From: Hemileia vastatrix
Lineage: Eukaryota > Basidiomycota > Pucciniomycetes > Pucciniales > Zaghouaniaceae
Reading direction: 5' to 3'
NCBI GenBank assembly: GCA_030280995.1
Contig: JASXTE010000017.1
Coordinates: 16,296,498 to 16,360,497 of the forward strand
DNA: 64,000 nucleotides
This document shows, piece by piece, positions 24,146 through 35,898 of this stretch (its first letter is position 1; every line of letters starts with the position of its first letter). The notes beneath the pieces are model-generated. The model did no database searches, was not told the DNA's origin, and saw nothing but the letters and a program-made list of their open reading frames with translations. The position numbers were made by a program, and so were the translations under genes.

Positions 24146-25401
24146 CAAATAGCTTCAATTGAACCGGGTTTCCTAAATAGAGGCTTCTAGGCTGCTTTTT
24201 TTGCCAAATCATTTAAATCTTCTCAGCCTAAACAATGCCATCATGTATTGCAGTCATTATAGGAGACTAAGTTAAACATAGAAGTTTTGCGGAACACATC
24301 GACGGAATTGATTGGCCGTGTAGTTCTTTCGCTGCCAATCTGGGGTTTACACAAGTGAACTAATTTTGGCAAGTTTCATCCATTTGGTTGAAATAGGGAC
24401 TTTCGGCCAACTCATCAATCTCCCTGAAATTGCTGTTTCTGAATTTCAAAATGGGGCTTTACTAATTAGCTTGAAACTGATAACATGTTCATTGCTCTTT
24501 GAGTTTTAAGCATAAAGCTTGGCGCATAGTTGTGATTCTTCAAGGCTAGCTTATTGTGTAAATTGTCATCTTTGAAACAGGGCCAAGACTTGTAAAAAAT
24601 TGAAAGTGATTGAGAATGATACAATGGTATGACGACGGACTTATGGACAAATTTGATACTTGGGCACACTTAGAAATTTTCGTTGTCTTAAATTAGTTTG
24701 AGACTCTGTCTGCTGATCAAGATGCTTTTCCATCTAAAGATATTGTCCTTGCGTGCCTCAGGATTCTGTGTTCTGCCCCTAACCAAGTGTTCACAGGTGT
24801 GGGGCAACACAAACCTTCAGCATTATCGCACATGGAAAACAATTAAAATGATTGTTTTCTGTTTGACTGCAAATCTACAACAAACTATGCCATCTTTTCA
24901 TTTCGATTATTTGTTTACTACTTGCAAATCTTACTATTTGTAAAACTAAGCAGATATCCTAACTCCCTTGTTCACAGGCGTAACCGAACTCTAGCCTAAA
25001 TCTGTCTTTGTACGTTACACAGTGTTGTTTCTTCTATATTTTTTTTCGGCAGCAGACGCGTTATGCTTCATCAAGTGTATACAAATGTAAAAAAACAATG
25101 GTTCTTAACATGTAGTGTATAGACTGATGGGACGATTGGTTAAGAAGTTATGTCTAACCTCTCCGTTAATATTTCATGCCATATAAAATATAACTGTAGC
25201 ATGGGATTTCCTTTACTCTGACACTGCATCCTATCGACAGGCTTCCACCTAGCGATTTTTTAATATTCAGAAGTCTTTGTCTTTCGGTTTCATTCCTAAT
25301 ATATTACATTTATTGAATTCGTAATTTTTAACTATTTTTTCCGCTTTATATTATTTATATTCTTGTTTTTGCCATTGAATAATCCATTCATTAATTGGTT
25401 A
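24146..25401. other. Region upstream of the zinc-finger gene
   Basis: Base composition is less AT-biased than in the transposons. No coding sequence is supported. The promoter and any 5' untranslated exons of the zinc-finger gene are expected here or in 25559-25732. Confidence 0.4.
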
Positions 25402-25559
<158 letters not shown>

Positions 25560-25732
25560 AATTATTATTACTAACTATCTACGTTTAAAACACAATAATA
25601 GCACAATTTTGTTGGTTTTGGGTGCGCACACGATGTCTTTTCGCATTTAATATGATTCTTCAGCGTAAAAGTAAAGTTTTTAAAATTAATTTGATTTTTT
25701 TAATATCTTTTCGTTAAATTTTGGTTTAGAGG

Positions 25733-27035
25733 ATGAGTGGGCGTAATCCTTTGCCAATTAGTTTTGATCGTTTTCATGTAGAGGATTTAAAAATGCCAAG
25801 AGTAAAACCTCAGCTTCCACCAATCCTTCCTCTCGCCCACTCAGACGAAGAAAAACCACTGAAAGACGATAACCATAACCATGTTAACGGGAATGTACAT
25901 CATCCCAGTAGTTCACACCACATGCGACCCATACCTGGCGATCTCTCGATATATTCCTTACAAAATATGAGACTTAGTCCTGAAGCTGTCTCCGATGTAA
26001 ATCATCCTCCTTTAACCGATTTGAATTACCGTGTGAATAATCTTTTTCTTTCCGATACTCCTCATTCAAAGACTCCAGTCGAAGGTTTCGGATACCCACA
26101 AACATTCGAGAGCCGAAAACTGCCTCAAATTCCCGCCGAAACTAATCAAACTTCTCGCTTTAATCATTTGGAAAGGTATGCAGAAAAAAACAAGACATGT
26201 CAAACGTCACTTCCGACCCGTACCATTGGATCTGGTGGCTCATCATCTTTCGTGGATAGAGCACCACTCAACTCAAGTAGTTCTTCAAAGGGAAATGGAG
26301 CAGTGTCTCCTAAAATAACAATTGGATCACGCTGGGCTTGTGATGTAGATGGCTGCGGAAAAACTTTCAGCCGTGGTTTTAATTTAACACAACATAAAGC
26401 TTCAATTCATAGAGATGAAAGAAGACATGAATGCTCTCAGTAGGTGCAGGTTTCCTTCAATTATCCATCCTGTTCGCTGGTATTGAATTCGGAGAACATA
26501 ATGAAAAAAAAGGATTTATTCTGCTCTGAACGTTAGAAAATTCAGTCATTCACCAAAAATTAGTCTAACACGTCTATATCTCGACCGTTCAAAAATATCT
26601 GACTATTCTTTGTAGTTGTACATCTTCATTTTACAGACGAAATGATCTTGTGCGACACGAACGTTGTCATACTGGTGAGAGGTACGAATTTTTTTTTTAC
26701 TTTTTTCTTACGATTGAAGCTCCCTCGGTGGGGAGGCATTCATAAACGTGCAAAAAATAATACCGCAAAAATATTTCTGATCATTGAAATATTTAAAATA
26801 AAAACTTTTCATACGGGATATCATAACGTAAACCTTAGACCCTATAAATGCGAATGTGGAAGCACTTACACAAGATCAGATCTTCTTAGGTAAAGTTTTT
26901 CAAAAAAAATTCTATAAATTTCTTTATGATAAAATAATAAATAGATTTAAATGGCTCACTTTTTGTTATTTTTGTTGATTGATCTGTAGTCGCCACAGAC
27001 AAAGTGGAGCATGTAAACTGCATTCTTCACATTAA
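25733..27035 (+). CDS. C2H2 zinc-finger protein, four exons, Swi5/Ace2-like finger block
   Basis: Exons inferred from GT-AG junctions that keep the frame: 25733-26439, 26616-26681, 26839-26889 and 26990-27035 (stop TAA 27033-27035). Introns are 176, 157 and 100 bp. Total is 870 nt, 289 residues. The N-terminal 200 residues are low-complexity and probably disordered. Three fingers follow. The first is CDVDGC...H-x4-H, in exon 1. The second begins EC in exon 1 and ends in exon 2 (C-x2-C-x12-H-x4-H). The third, after a TGERPYKC linker in exon 3, is C-x-C-x12-H-x5-C and ends the protein. Three fingers with a short C-x-C last finger ending in Cys resemble the Swi5/Ace2 group. A nuclear DNA-binding regulator is likely; the target is unknown. 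An upstream non-coding or short coding exon is possible (TTTAG ends at 25729). It is the only gene in the window that looks like a host gene. Confidence 0.85.
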
Positions 27036-27517
27036 TTTTCTTAAAATTGTTTAAGCTTGTTATAACTTGAGGAGCCTCTGGATCTCCACCTTTAACGATG
27101 GGTTTGAAAGTTGAAAGATACGTCTATAATCGATTAAAATAATTTTCAATTAATCAACATCCTACTAAATTTAATATACTCTTATATTTTGAGATGAATC
27201 AATACCATGAGAGAAAGGCGGGTAGAGGAATCAATAGGAATGCGATATTGAGAAGAACTACACAATAGATCAAATGTTCATCCGTGAAGTTTTTCTTTCA
27301 GTCAAAATTAAACCAAACAATAAAATTATTCTTTCAAATTCCCGTGGAAAGCACAAGATAATACTGCTAAATTCATTTAAAAAGATGGTATACACTAACC
27401 TGGTCCATACTCTAATTCCTTTTTTTTCTATATATATATTTAATATATTAATTTGAAATATAATTTTTATAAAGATGATGATTAAATTTCTTTGAAGATA
27501 ATACTTTTAGTACATAT
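27036..27517. other. 3' flank of the zinc-finger gene
   Basis: AT-rich, probably including the 3' untranslated region. The 60-codon frame at 27274-27456 has no support. Confidence 0.4.
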
Positions 27518-27520
27518 ATT

Positions 27521-27720
27521 AGGGGGTACCAAAGTTAGAAATTTGTAATTATTTAAAAGGTATTTCACAACACAAAAAGAAAGCCACAAACTTCAAGTTA
27601 ATTCACAGTAAAAAGGTGTTTTGGGGACACAATATGGCCTATTTTTAAGAAGAATCATGGCGGATTTGTTGGAAGTAAGAGGTATTTCGAAATGGAAGAT
27701 TTCTAACTTTGATACCCTCT
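27521..27720. mobile_element. 200-bp MITE, AGGGGG terminus, copy 1
   Basis: Termini AGGGGGTACCAAAGTTAGAA and TTCTAACTTTGATACCCTCT are inverted repeats. ATT flanks both sides (27518-27520, 27721-27723). It is non-coding. The reverse complement aligns with the second 200-bp copy at 58001-58200, most clearly in the half containing ACCTTTTTACTG. Confidence 0.85.
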
Positions 27721-27729
27721 ATTAGGGGA

Positions 27730-27787
27730 TGTCAGCCAGGCTACTAGACCTACCCAGTAAATAATTATAATTATTTACTAGAGTAGA
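27730..27787 (+). repeat. LTR-like fragment D, left piece
   Basis: It starts TGTCAGCCAGGCTACTAG, similar to the first bases of LTR A but different afterwards. It is interrupted by element C, whose target duplication GTAGA is at 27783-27787, and resumes at 37169. It is probably the start of an LTR of a third Ty3 family. Confidence 0.55.
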
Positions 27788-29067
27788 TGTCGGTCAGTCG
27801 TCTAGAAGAAGGGAAGAAAAGGGGAAAGAAGAGGAGGAGGAAAGAAAAAGGGTTTTAAGAAATAAAAGAACTAAGATAACAAAATGATTTAATTTATTTA
27901 AAGAGGAGCAACAACGGTTTATTTGAGAGCTGGCACAAAAGATATGGCTTATTAAATGACAATATTTATTGAGAGTAAGGATTATTTTCTTTGCACGGAA
28001 AACACTATTATTACTATCAGACTTAAAGCAACCTGTAATTAGTTATATAAAATTTTTAATTTTTAATTTTAATACTAATAAAAATAATATAAATGTAATA
28101 TATTAAAAATATGTTCAAATGTTGATTGTATAGTAAGTGATGTAGCTATAGGGGGTTATCCAAAGCCTTTTATAGGCAAGGGATCCTCTGAAGCACCAAA
28201 ATAAGTAATTACAAAAGAGTAATAAAGTGAAACAAGAATATGAAAGAATTTAACTAAGACATAGATATTGAGAGAAAAACATGAAACAATAAACTAGATT
28301 GGTGAGTAATTAATCAATTTTTCCACCATAAGTTCCCAAAAACAATTAATTATAATAATTAGTAACTAAGTAAGCTTGAAACATAAGAAAAGTGAGTTAA
28401 AATAATCAAAAACAGATATTATAGTGACATGTAAAGGTTTTAAGTAAAAAAAATAAAATTATTTTTACGCCATAATTCATGGAATAGATTCAATTCAGTT
28501 TAAAGCAATTTTAAGTAATTGTTTTAACTATGTAATTAATTCAATAATTAGTTTAAATGAAACAGATAATTAATTTAGTGTTATTTGTAATTTAAAATAG
28601 GGATTCTAATCCTATGTTATTAAATAAGTATTATAATTTATTTAATATTTTTTTCCTGACACAAATAGGGGTCAAAAGAAGCGCCCAATATTATTACTTA
28701 ATAATATATGAAGTTTTATTTAATATATAAAATTAATTAATTAACTTAATTACATTATAAATCAATTTTACATATATAATTATAATATATGTTTTTGTAA
28801 TTAATTAATTATTAATTTATAATTATCAAATACATAAAAATGCGCCATTATTTGTAGAATATAAAATATATTTAAGCTTAATTTAAATGTATAAAAATTT
28901 ATATAACAATAAAATTAATGTAACACTTATTATTAATAAGATACTTATATAATTTTATTATGCAATAAAAATTAATTTATATACATAAAATACAATTCTT
29001 ACGCCCTCTTTCAGGTCCAATAAATTAACATATAATTTGCTGGGCTCCAGGTATAGCCTGGCTGACA
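27788..29067 (-). repeat. 3' LTR of element C
   Basis: As read on the plus strand it starts TGTCGGTCAG (TGTCAGTCAG in the other copy) and ends GGCTGACA. It contains CCTTTTATAGG (28167-28177), the complement of the TATA-like box seen in LTR A. Confidence 0.9.
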
Positions 29068-29079
29068 CTCCCTCACTCT
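29068..29079 (-). promoter_or_regulatory. Polypurine tract of element C
   Basis: The minus strand reads AGAGTGAGGGAG immediately before the 3' LTR, identical to that of element A. Confidence 0.8.
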
Positions 29080-29101
29080 AAAAAAAATAATAATAATAAT
29101 G

Positions 29102-29560
29102 CTAAGATTTTTTCATTTTGTACTTTTTTAACAGAGTAGGAAGATTTGAAATCTCTTTGCCAGGTATCCATGCATCATGTTCAGATGATTTGTTTTTATA
29201 TCTCAATAAATATTCAGTACCTCTTTTAGAAGTGATAATTCTATCATTGAGAATTTTATCAATTTCTGCAGTTTCTGTGACTTCCTGAGGGTTTTTCTTA
29301 GGTCTTCCCCTTCTTTTGGGAAATAAGTCACTGTTGGAAGTATAAGGCTTAATTAAAGAAATGGGAAAAACAGGATGTTTCTTATAATATGGAGAATACA
29401 ATACAACTTCTACTGAATTATATCCAACCATTCTTTTAACAACAAGTGGTCCTACAAAAGGATCTTTTAATTTGTTGTTACCTTGTAAATTGAAATGGAC
29501 AGTAGATATCAACACTTCATCACCCTTTTTAAATGTGTATTCTTTATGGGATTTATCCCA
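29102..29560 (-). pseudogene. Integrase C-terminus and chromodomain of element C
   Basis: 137 codons open from 29515, separated from the main pol frame by a break at about 29560 (KKK then a stop where B reads KKRWDKAHKE). The segment has the SH3-like part (LISTVHFNLQGN...GPLVVKRMVG), a basic run (PKRRGRPKKNP) and a chromodomain: EIDKILNDRI, EYLLRYKNKSSEHDAWIPG. The domain would tether the integration complex to modified histones. Confidence 0.85.
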
Positions 29561-32308
29561 TCATTTCTTTTTATATTCAATTGCTTTTTCAATACAGCTT
29601 TGAGCATGTTTCCTGCATAGCTGTTGCATTTGCATAAAAGACTTTACACCAGGGTGTAGTTCCAACTTAGGTAATTTATTATTGAGAATCTGAGCAGGAG
29701 TATTTGGGACATAACCTAACCAAAGCTCAAAAGGCTTTTTCTCAGTGACAGAATGAACAGTGCTATTATATGCAAATTCAAGACCAGGCAATAGAGTGAC
29801 CCAGTCATGAGTAAATCTGTCATTGTCTTTATATTCTAAACCAAAGGCACAATACCTTCTAATCATATCTTCCAGAGTTTGAATCATTCTCTCAGCTAGA
29901 CCATCAGTCTGAGGATGGTGAGCTGTAGACAACTTTAACTCGCAGCCACAAATATCCATCAAAGAGGTCCAAAACTCAGAAGTAAATTTAGGATATCTAT
30001 CAGAGATAATGGATTTTGGAAAACCAATAATATTAAACATGTAAGACCACCATAAGAAATCTAATTCTTTGGTGGACACATCTTTGTGGGTGGGAATAAA
30101 TTTGCACATTTTTGTGAATCTATCTACTATTACCCAACAAGAGTTATAGCTGTCGTTACCTGCAACAGGAAGACCTGTGACAAAATCCATGTTAATTATT
30201 TGCCAAGGTGCATCAGGTGCTTCAATATGTTGTAATAACCCAGCTTTTTTGTCTGTCAACCTTTTAGATTTTTGGCAGGAATCACAAGATTCAACATATA
30301 ATTTTGTGTCTTCAGACATATTAGCCCACCATGCAGTGTTTTTGATTCTAATCAATGTTTTTTCAAGATCAAAATGACCAGCTAATATTTCATCATGACA
30401 AAGTTTGAGGATAGTTTCTTTCATAGAAGGAGGAATTACAATTACATTAGTAAGCTTTCTTCTATAATATATATAACCATCTTCAATAGAAAACTTTCCT
30501 TTACTCAAAGCATTCTGATACTTTGCAGGAAGAGTTTTTATCAATGCTTGAATTGAAGCATTCATAGGATCATTTAAGATAGTAACCAATTTATTTAAAT
30601 CAGAATCCTTATCATATGAATCCAGTATTAATTGTAATAATTCCTCTTCCATATCAACTATAAATAAACCATAGATATGAACAGTATCATCTTCAGGTAC
30701 ATAAGCAGGATTTGAGTCATTATTTGGCAGAGGCAATCTGGAAAGCATATCAACATTGGAGTGAACATTTCCAGCCCTATGGATAATTGTCATCTGTCCT
30801 CTGTATTCTTGAACAGAAAGTTGCCACCTGAACATATGTCTATTAGGTGTTTTCAGCTTTAAGAGGGACTTCACAGCACTACAGTCAGTTACCAATTCAA
30901 ACTTTTGGTTATCTAGATAGTAATGAAGCTTCTCAAGAGCCCAAACAACTGCTAAGCACTCTAATTGAGTGGCACCATATTTCAATTCACTATTTCTCAA
31001 GGTTCTTGAAATATAACAAATTACAACGTCTGAGGATTTATCATTAATAATTTGTTTCTGGTGAAGGGAAGCACCCAGACCAACAAAGCTAGCATCTGTA
31101 TACAGGACAAATGGTTTGTTAAAATCTGGAAGAGCTAAGATAGGGGCTGTCATTAAGCAACATTTTAATGTATCAAAAGATTTTTGAAAGTCAATATTCC
31201 AGATGAATGCAACATCTTTCCTAGTTAGTTTGGTAAGAGGCAAGGCTATGACTTGATAATTTTTAATATATTGTCTATAATAGCCACACATACCCAAAAA
31301 ACTTTGGATTTCTCTTACAGAAGTTGGTGCTTTCACATTTTGAATTGCAGCAACTTTGTTTTGGTCTACACAAATTTGTAGGCCTGACACAACATGGCCA
31401 AGGACTTTCAAAGATTGAGAACCAAATTTACACTTTTTCAAGGACAAATTCATATTGATTTCATCCATTTTTTTGAAAACCCTATTTAAATGAACCATAT
31501 GTTCATCAAAAGTTTTAGAAAAAACTATGATATCATCAATATACACCATGAGCCAACCCTCAATTATTTCCTGATGGAAAGTGTTATCCATGACTTTTTG
31601 AAAAACTGAAGGGGCATTCTTAGGTCCAAATGGCATTCTAACATACTTATATATTCCCATATGAGTAGCAATAAGCAAAAAATTTTGAGAATTTTTCTCA
31701 ACAGGAACTTGATGATACCCTTTATTTCCATCCAGACAACTAATAAATTTTGCACCTTGCAAGGTAGCATGTAATGAATTAATTCTGGGTAAAGGATAAA
31801 TATCATCAACAGCATAAGTGTTTAATGCTCTGTAATCTCCACATAATCTAGCCTTATCTTTTTCATAAGAAATTAAAACTGGGGAGATGACACAATATTT
31901 GGGGGTGACATCCACTTTCTCAATGATATTCATTTTTAATAAAGTGGCAATATTATCTTCAATATCCTTTCTTTTTTTTGGAGAAGCAGGATATGGTTTT
32001 TTCTTAAGACTAGGAGGAATATCACTCAAGTTACAGGATAAGGTAATTTTCATTTCTTCCTGAACACTTCCTAAGTCATGAGAACCATGAGCAAAAGCCA
32101 TAGGGAAAGAGGTAATTGAGGCAATAATAGAATCCTTTTGTTCACTAGTTAACTGATCACCAAAAGAAGCAGTATTTATTTCATTTAATAAATCATACAT
32201 TTCAATTGTTGTTCTGCCTTTACACTGGATTAGTGAGTTACAAGACTTTAACAGATTCCCAGAAGGTTTTTTAGAGGAGAAAATTTTGAATTTCCTTTTG
32301 CCATTCAA
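29561..32308 (-). CDS. pol of element C: protease end, RT, RNase H, integrase
   Basis: 915 codons without a break. It starts inside the protease region (MNGKRKFKI), so the first Met is not a natural start; the true product would be a Gag-Pol polyprotein. RT: CGDYRALN, SCLDGNKGYHQ, catalytic YIDD at 31532-31543. RNase H: LYTDASFVGLGASLHQ, ECLAVVWALEKLHYYL, TDCSAVKSLL. Integrase: zinc-binding H..H and CDSCQKSK, catalytic D (NMDFVTGLP), D (SDRYPKF, with Tyr in place of Asp after Arg), E (GLAERMIQ). The frame ends at a stop in the linker to the chromodomain piece. Confidence 0.9.
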   Translation of the reverse strand: MNGKRKFKIFSSKKPSGNLLKSCNSLIQCKGRTTIEMYDLLNEINTASFGDQLTSEQKDSIIASITSFPMAFAHGSHDLGSVQEEMKITLSCNLSDIPPSLKKKPYPASPKKRKDIEDNIATLLKMNIIEKVDVTPKYCVISPVLISYEKDKARLCGDYRALNTYAVDDIYPLPRINSLHATLQGAKFISCLDGNKGYHQVPVEKNSQNFLLIATHMGIYKYVRMPFGPKNAPSVFQKVMDNTFHQEIIEGWLMVYIDDIIVFSKTFDEHMVHLNRVFKKMDEINMNLSLKKCKFGSQSLKVLGHVVSGLQICVDQNKVAAIQNVKAPTSVREIQSFLGMCGYYRQYIKNYQVIALPLTKLTRKDVAFIWNIDFQKSFDTLKCCLMTAPILALPDFNKPFVLYTDASFVGLGASLHQKQIINDKSSDVVICYISRTLRNSELKYGATQLECLAVVWALEKLHYYLDNQKFELVTDCSAVKSLLKLKTPNRHMFRWQLSVQEYRGQMTIIHRAGNVHSNVDMLSRLPLPNNDSNPAYVPEDDTVHIYGLFIVDMEEELLQLILDSYDKDSDLNKLVTILNDPMNASIQALIKTLPAKYQNALSKGKFSIEDGYIYYRRKLTNVIVIPPSMKETILKLCHDEILAGHFDLEKTLIRIKNTAWWANMSEDTKLYVESCDSCQKSKRLTDKKAGLLQHIEAPDAPWQIINMDFVTGLPVAGNDSYNSCWVIVDRFTKMCKFIPTHKDVSTKELDFLWWSYMFNIIGFPKSIISDRYPKFTSEFWTSLMDICGCELKLSTAHHPQTDGLAERMIQTLEDMIRRYCAFGLEYKDNDRFTHDWVTLLPGLEFAYNSTVHSVTEKKPFELWLGYVPNTPAQILNNKLPKLELHPGVKSFMQMQQLCRKHAQSCIEKAIEYKKK

Positions 32309-33698
32309 TCACAAGGTGAAGCAATTATTTGCTGGGTCCAATTTCACACCAAACATGGTTAAAATATCATTACCCATAATAAACCAATTGCTTAAATTAT
32401 CATTTTTCATGACAACAAATTCACAAATAGCTCTGACAAAATCACCATTATATTTGAAGAAAACAGAGGTTTTGTATTTGCCAATAGGAATTAAGGTAGA
32501 ACCATGCCCTCTCTATTTTTCAGAGGTTATAGGTAATAATTTACTCAAATAATCCTTATCTACTGAAGCTAAAGCTTTTTCAGACACTAAACTTCCTCCA
32601 GCACCAGAGTCAAGAACTACATCAACATTTTTACCATTTTTGATAACAGGTGCTTTCAAAGGGGATATGGCTATAGAATTGTTAGTAATATCTTTAATTA
32701 TTTCAGCATTTTCCACTGAAGATAAATCTAATACACATTCTTCAGATATATTATTTAAATAATGGACATCCTGTTCCAACATTAAAACATCTTTAACAGA
32801 TTCATTGTCATAGGAGATATTACTTTCTCAGTCACTAGAAGAATTATTGAATCAATTTCAGCTTCATCAGTGTCTTCATTTTGTTCAACAAGATGAATTT
32901 TCTTGTCACAAGCATTACCCTTTTGCCATGGTTTGTTACATTTATAACAAGTTTTTGTTGTATATTTTTTAGGTGCAACTGGGGCAGAGGGTTTACCAGA
33001 TTTTTCTGGGGGCTTTGTCGAAGGTTTATTTTGATTATGATAAGATTTACCAAGGTAGTTCTTTGGTTCATATCTATGGTTGACTCGTACCTCATTACAG
33101 ATATTAATGAAAGAAGAATTTCCCTTACATGCTCAGCTCTAGCTACAATTAAATCTCTAAGAGAATTTGGTAATTTATACAAGATTTTATCTCTCCAAAT
33201 ATCATAATCCATCTTTGGATAAATTGCTCTTAGGATTTTTGTTACTTTCATAAGAAAAACAATGGGCTTTTAAACAGAGGAGGATACATATCTAGTATTC
33301 TCATACAGTCTTTGCTGAGATAACCTGAATTTTGAACCACCAAACTGATTCTCAATCAAGGATTTCCAATCATTCCATGTATAATGATTTTTATCTAAAA
33401 GAACAGATTCATACCACATCAAGGCTACATTGGAAAATAAAGAAATTAGCTTAGAAACAATTTCCTCATCAGGTAGTTTATAAGAACTCTTTAAATTATC
33501 AATTCTTTGGATAAAGTGTTCCCAATCAGAAGAAGAATCACCATCAAAGGTAGGATATTGGTCCAATTTAGGCCAATTTTTCTGACTACTGGGATGGTTC
33601 ATTTTTTGGTTTGAATCATTCATCATTAATAATTTCTGAAGTTTAGCCAAATGTTCAGAAATTTCATTATTTACAGAAACAGCTGGTACATGACCATC
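32309..33698 (-). pseudogene. Capsid, zinc knuckle and protease of element C, broken
   Basis: Pieces in different frames: 33270-33650 (capsid: WPKLDQYPTFDG, YSFK-type helices, GGSKFRLSQQRLYE), 32844-33251 (capsid end; a shift near 33130 puts the knuckle region in another frame), 32513-32782 (acidic linker and protease with DSG in VVLDSGAGG). Stops lie at about 33697, 33270, 32835 and 32512. The break points are independent of those in element A. Confidence 0.8.
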
Positions 33699-35237
33699 TC
33701 AAGATTTTTTGCTAGTAGCAAAAGATTTTACAGACTCATTGTCAGCTTGTTTAATGGCTGAAATATGAGGAAGAAAGGAGGAACTCTGCTCAGGTTCTTT
33801 TTCCTTATTTTTATGCAGCTTATGGGCAGCATTATCATTTATACCATAATTATTAATGGTTAAGGTTGAAAATTTTTCCTGCAGGTCAGACACATAGTTT
33901 CTTATCCTTGGAATTTTAGACATCTGGTCATTTACTTTTGCAAGAGATAAAAAATTTCTGTCCTCAGAAACTGTGTGTTTGGCACTTAGTGCATGGAAAT
34001 CATTTTTTAGCTTTTTAAACTCATTTTGTAGAGATTTTATTTCACTTTTTAATGAATAATTTTCCTCAATAAGGGGTTTCAATTCACTCAAGGTTTTATG
34101 TAGATTGATATTTTTATCTGAGATAGCTCTATGGTCACTCCTTATTTGTTTTTGTTGGCTAAGAACAATATTCAAGGTTTCTTTTATTTTATAATAAGCT
34201 GAATCCTGTACAGAAGAACTTACTTTACAATGCAAGTGAAAATTATTTAATCTATCACTCTCATGGATTAACACATCTCTCAAATGTTTGTCTTTCACAA
34301 CATTAAAATCAAGGGTATCTTTCAATATTTCTTCAGAAGTTTTCTCAATTAAGGTATAGACTTCAGGGGAAACAGAATCATTCTTAATTGCAAGAGAAGG
34401 ACTAATTAAAGAAGTAGAAGTCAAATGTAAAGGTTCATCAAATGATAATTTGCTAATTATATCATTGGGGTTACTCATTAAAGGAAGTTGTCTTTTTAAA
34501 GGTTTAACTGTTATTTCACCAGAATCCACAAGATTACCTGAAGAAGCTTTGTTATTATACATGCCAACATGTTTATCAAACAAATTACTTACCATGGTAA
34601 GGTAGGAAACTTCCCCTGTGCCTTCTTTCTTCTGCCTCCCTGATAAGGATGGGGCTGAGGAGATGGATGGTAGGTTTGTGTCCTGGATGGGCCAGGGTGT
34701 TGAGCTGGTTGTTGAGCATTCTGCTGGTAATGGCTCATCAATTAGTCCCATTTCCACTGTTCCACTTGCAGAGTGCTTTGATTTTGCGTGAAGGAGCTGG
34801 GTACATGATTGGGCTGAGGTTGAGGCTGAGGCTGAGAGGCTAAGAAATGAGGATTTTGAGCCTGTTTGGGATTTAAAAATTCCTGCATTTGCTGCCAGAG
34901 TGTGTCTACCCTTGCCTTGTACTTCATGCTTTCTGCCTTCAGTTCTTTGATGTGACTGGACAGATTGTTTACTTGTTGGGTTAGAGGTATCTTTTTTATT
35001 TTTATACCTTTGAGTTGATTTTCCTGATTTATTAGAGGTTTTACTTCTTTCAGAGGTGTTTGGTGAGATGGGTTTACCACTTCTCCTGCCATTTCCACGT
35101 CCTGAAGGTTCTTTGTCAGCTGAATCATTTCTGTAAGTTAATTTAGAAGAACCTAGAGATTCAGTGTCATTATACACTTCAATCTCATCCACATGTAAGT
35201 TATCCATGCTGCTAGACAAACTATTGGACATTTTCAA
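33699..35237 (-). CDS. Gag N-terminal region of element C with long coiled coil
   Basis: 512 codons. Start at 35237 (MKMSNSL), with an alternative Met two codons later. The first 170 residues are basic, Ser/Lys/Gln-rich. Residues about 330-460 form a predicted coiled coil (repeated Leu/Ile heptads around LNIVLSQQKQIRSD and SLKSEIKSLQNEF). The frame ends at a stop at 33699, just before the capsid domain; in the related element B the corresponding region is continuous with the capsid. It is therefore a truncated Gag. The N-terminal extension is much longer than usual for Ty3 Gag. Confidence 0.8.
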   Translation of the reverse strand: MKMSNSLSSSMDNLHVDEIEVYNDTESLGSSKLTYRNDSADKEPSGRGNGRRSGKPISPNTSERSKTSNKSGKSTQRYKNKKDTSNPTSKQSVQSHQRTEGRKHEVQGKGRHTLAANAGIFKSQTGSKSSFLSLSASASTSAQSCTQLLHAKSKHSASGTVEMGLIDEPLPAECSTTSSTPWPIQDTNLPSISSAPSLSGRQKKEGTGEVSYLTMVSNLFDKHVGMYNNKASSGNLVDSGEITVKPLKRQLPLMSNPNDIISKLSFDEPLHLTSTSLISPSLAIKNDSVSPEVYTLIEKTSEEILKDTLDFNVVKDKHLRDVLIHESDRLNNFHLHCKVSSSVQDSAYYKIKETLNIVLSQQKQIRSDHRAISDKNINLHKTLSELKPLIEENYSLKSEIKSLQNEFKKLKNDFHALSAKHTVSEDRNFLSLAKVNDQMSKIPRIRNYVSDLQEKFSTLTINNYGINDNAAHKLHKNKEKEPEQSSSFLPHISAIKQADNESVKSFATSKKS

Positions 35238-35898
35238 ACTGTTAAAATCAAAAAAAAAATTAATGATTCAATTTGTTATTTCAAAATAAAATTTATTGAA
35301 TTTTTAAAAAAAGTTTAATTTTTATCAAAAATCAACTAATTGTCAAAAAGTAATACAAAAAAATGTAATTACAATTATTTATCAAGAAATAATCAGTAAT
35401 TAAAATTGGACCAACCAATAAAGGTTTTTATAAGTCAACCAAAATAATTAATACCAAAAATTTATATGATGGTAAAATTGGGACTAAGTACTGAGTACTA
35501 TTATGGTCAAACAATATACAAAAAATAATAATAAAATTAATTTAATAATTTAATAATTATTAATTGTCTTCTAGGACTAAGAGGTTTACTCTATTATGGT
35601 CAACTAGGAAAAAATAATAATGAACACTTACACTCAGTGAATCAGCAATTAAGCCACAAACACTGTTATTGCAGTAAAAATATAGTAATATGAGTGAGAG
35701 GTGCAAAGGTTAACTTACTATAGTGATCGGAAAATCACTTCAAAATAATAGATGAACTAATTTAATATAAACCTAATAGATCGAACCCAAGTTCAAAACA
35801 CAGTCTTGGCAAAATTTTCTTTTTTGCTGGGTGGTCCGTGCACTATGTCGTTCATCGCAAGTATCGATTGTCGTCGTCGGTTTGGAAAGGCCCCCACT
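35238..35898 (-). other. 5' leader of element C with primer binding site
   Basis: AT-rich leader. Next to the 5' LTR, after AG, the minus strand reads TGGGGGCCTTTCC (35884-35896), the likely tRNA primer binding site, nearly the same as in element B. Confidence 0.65.

Noticed and set aside
29069..29105. AATAAT run after element C polypurine tract as a microsatellite of note
   Set aside because: Short and ordinary for this AT-rich sequence.
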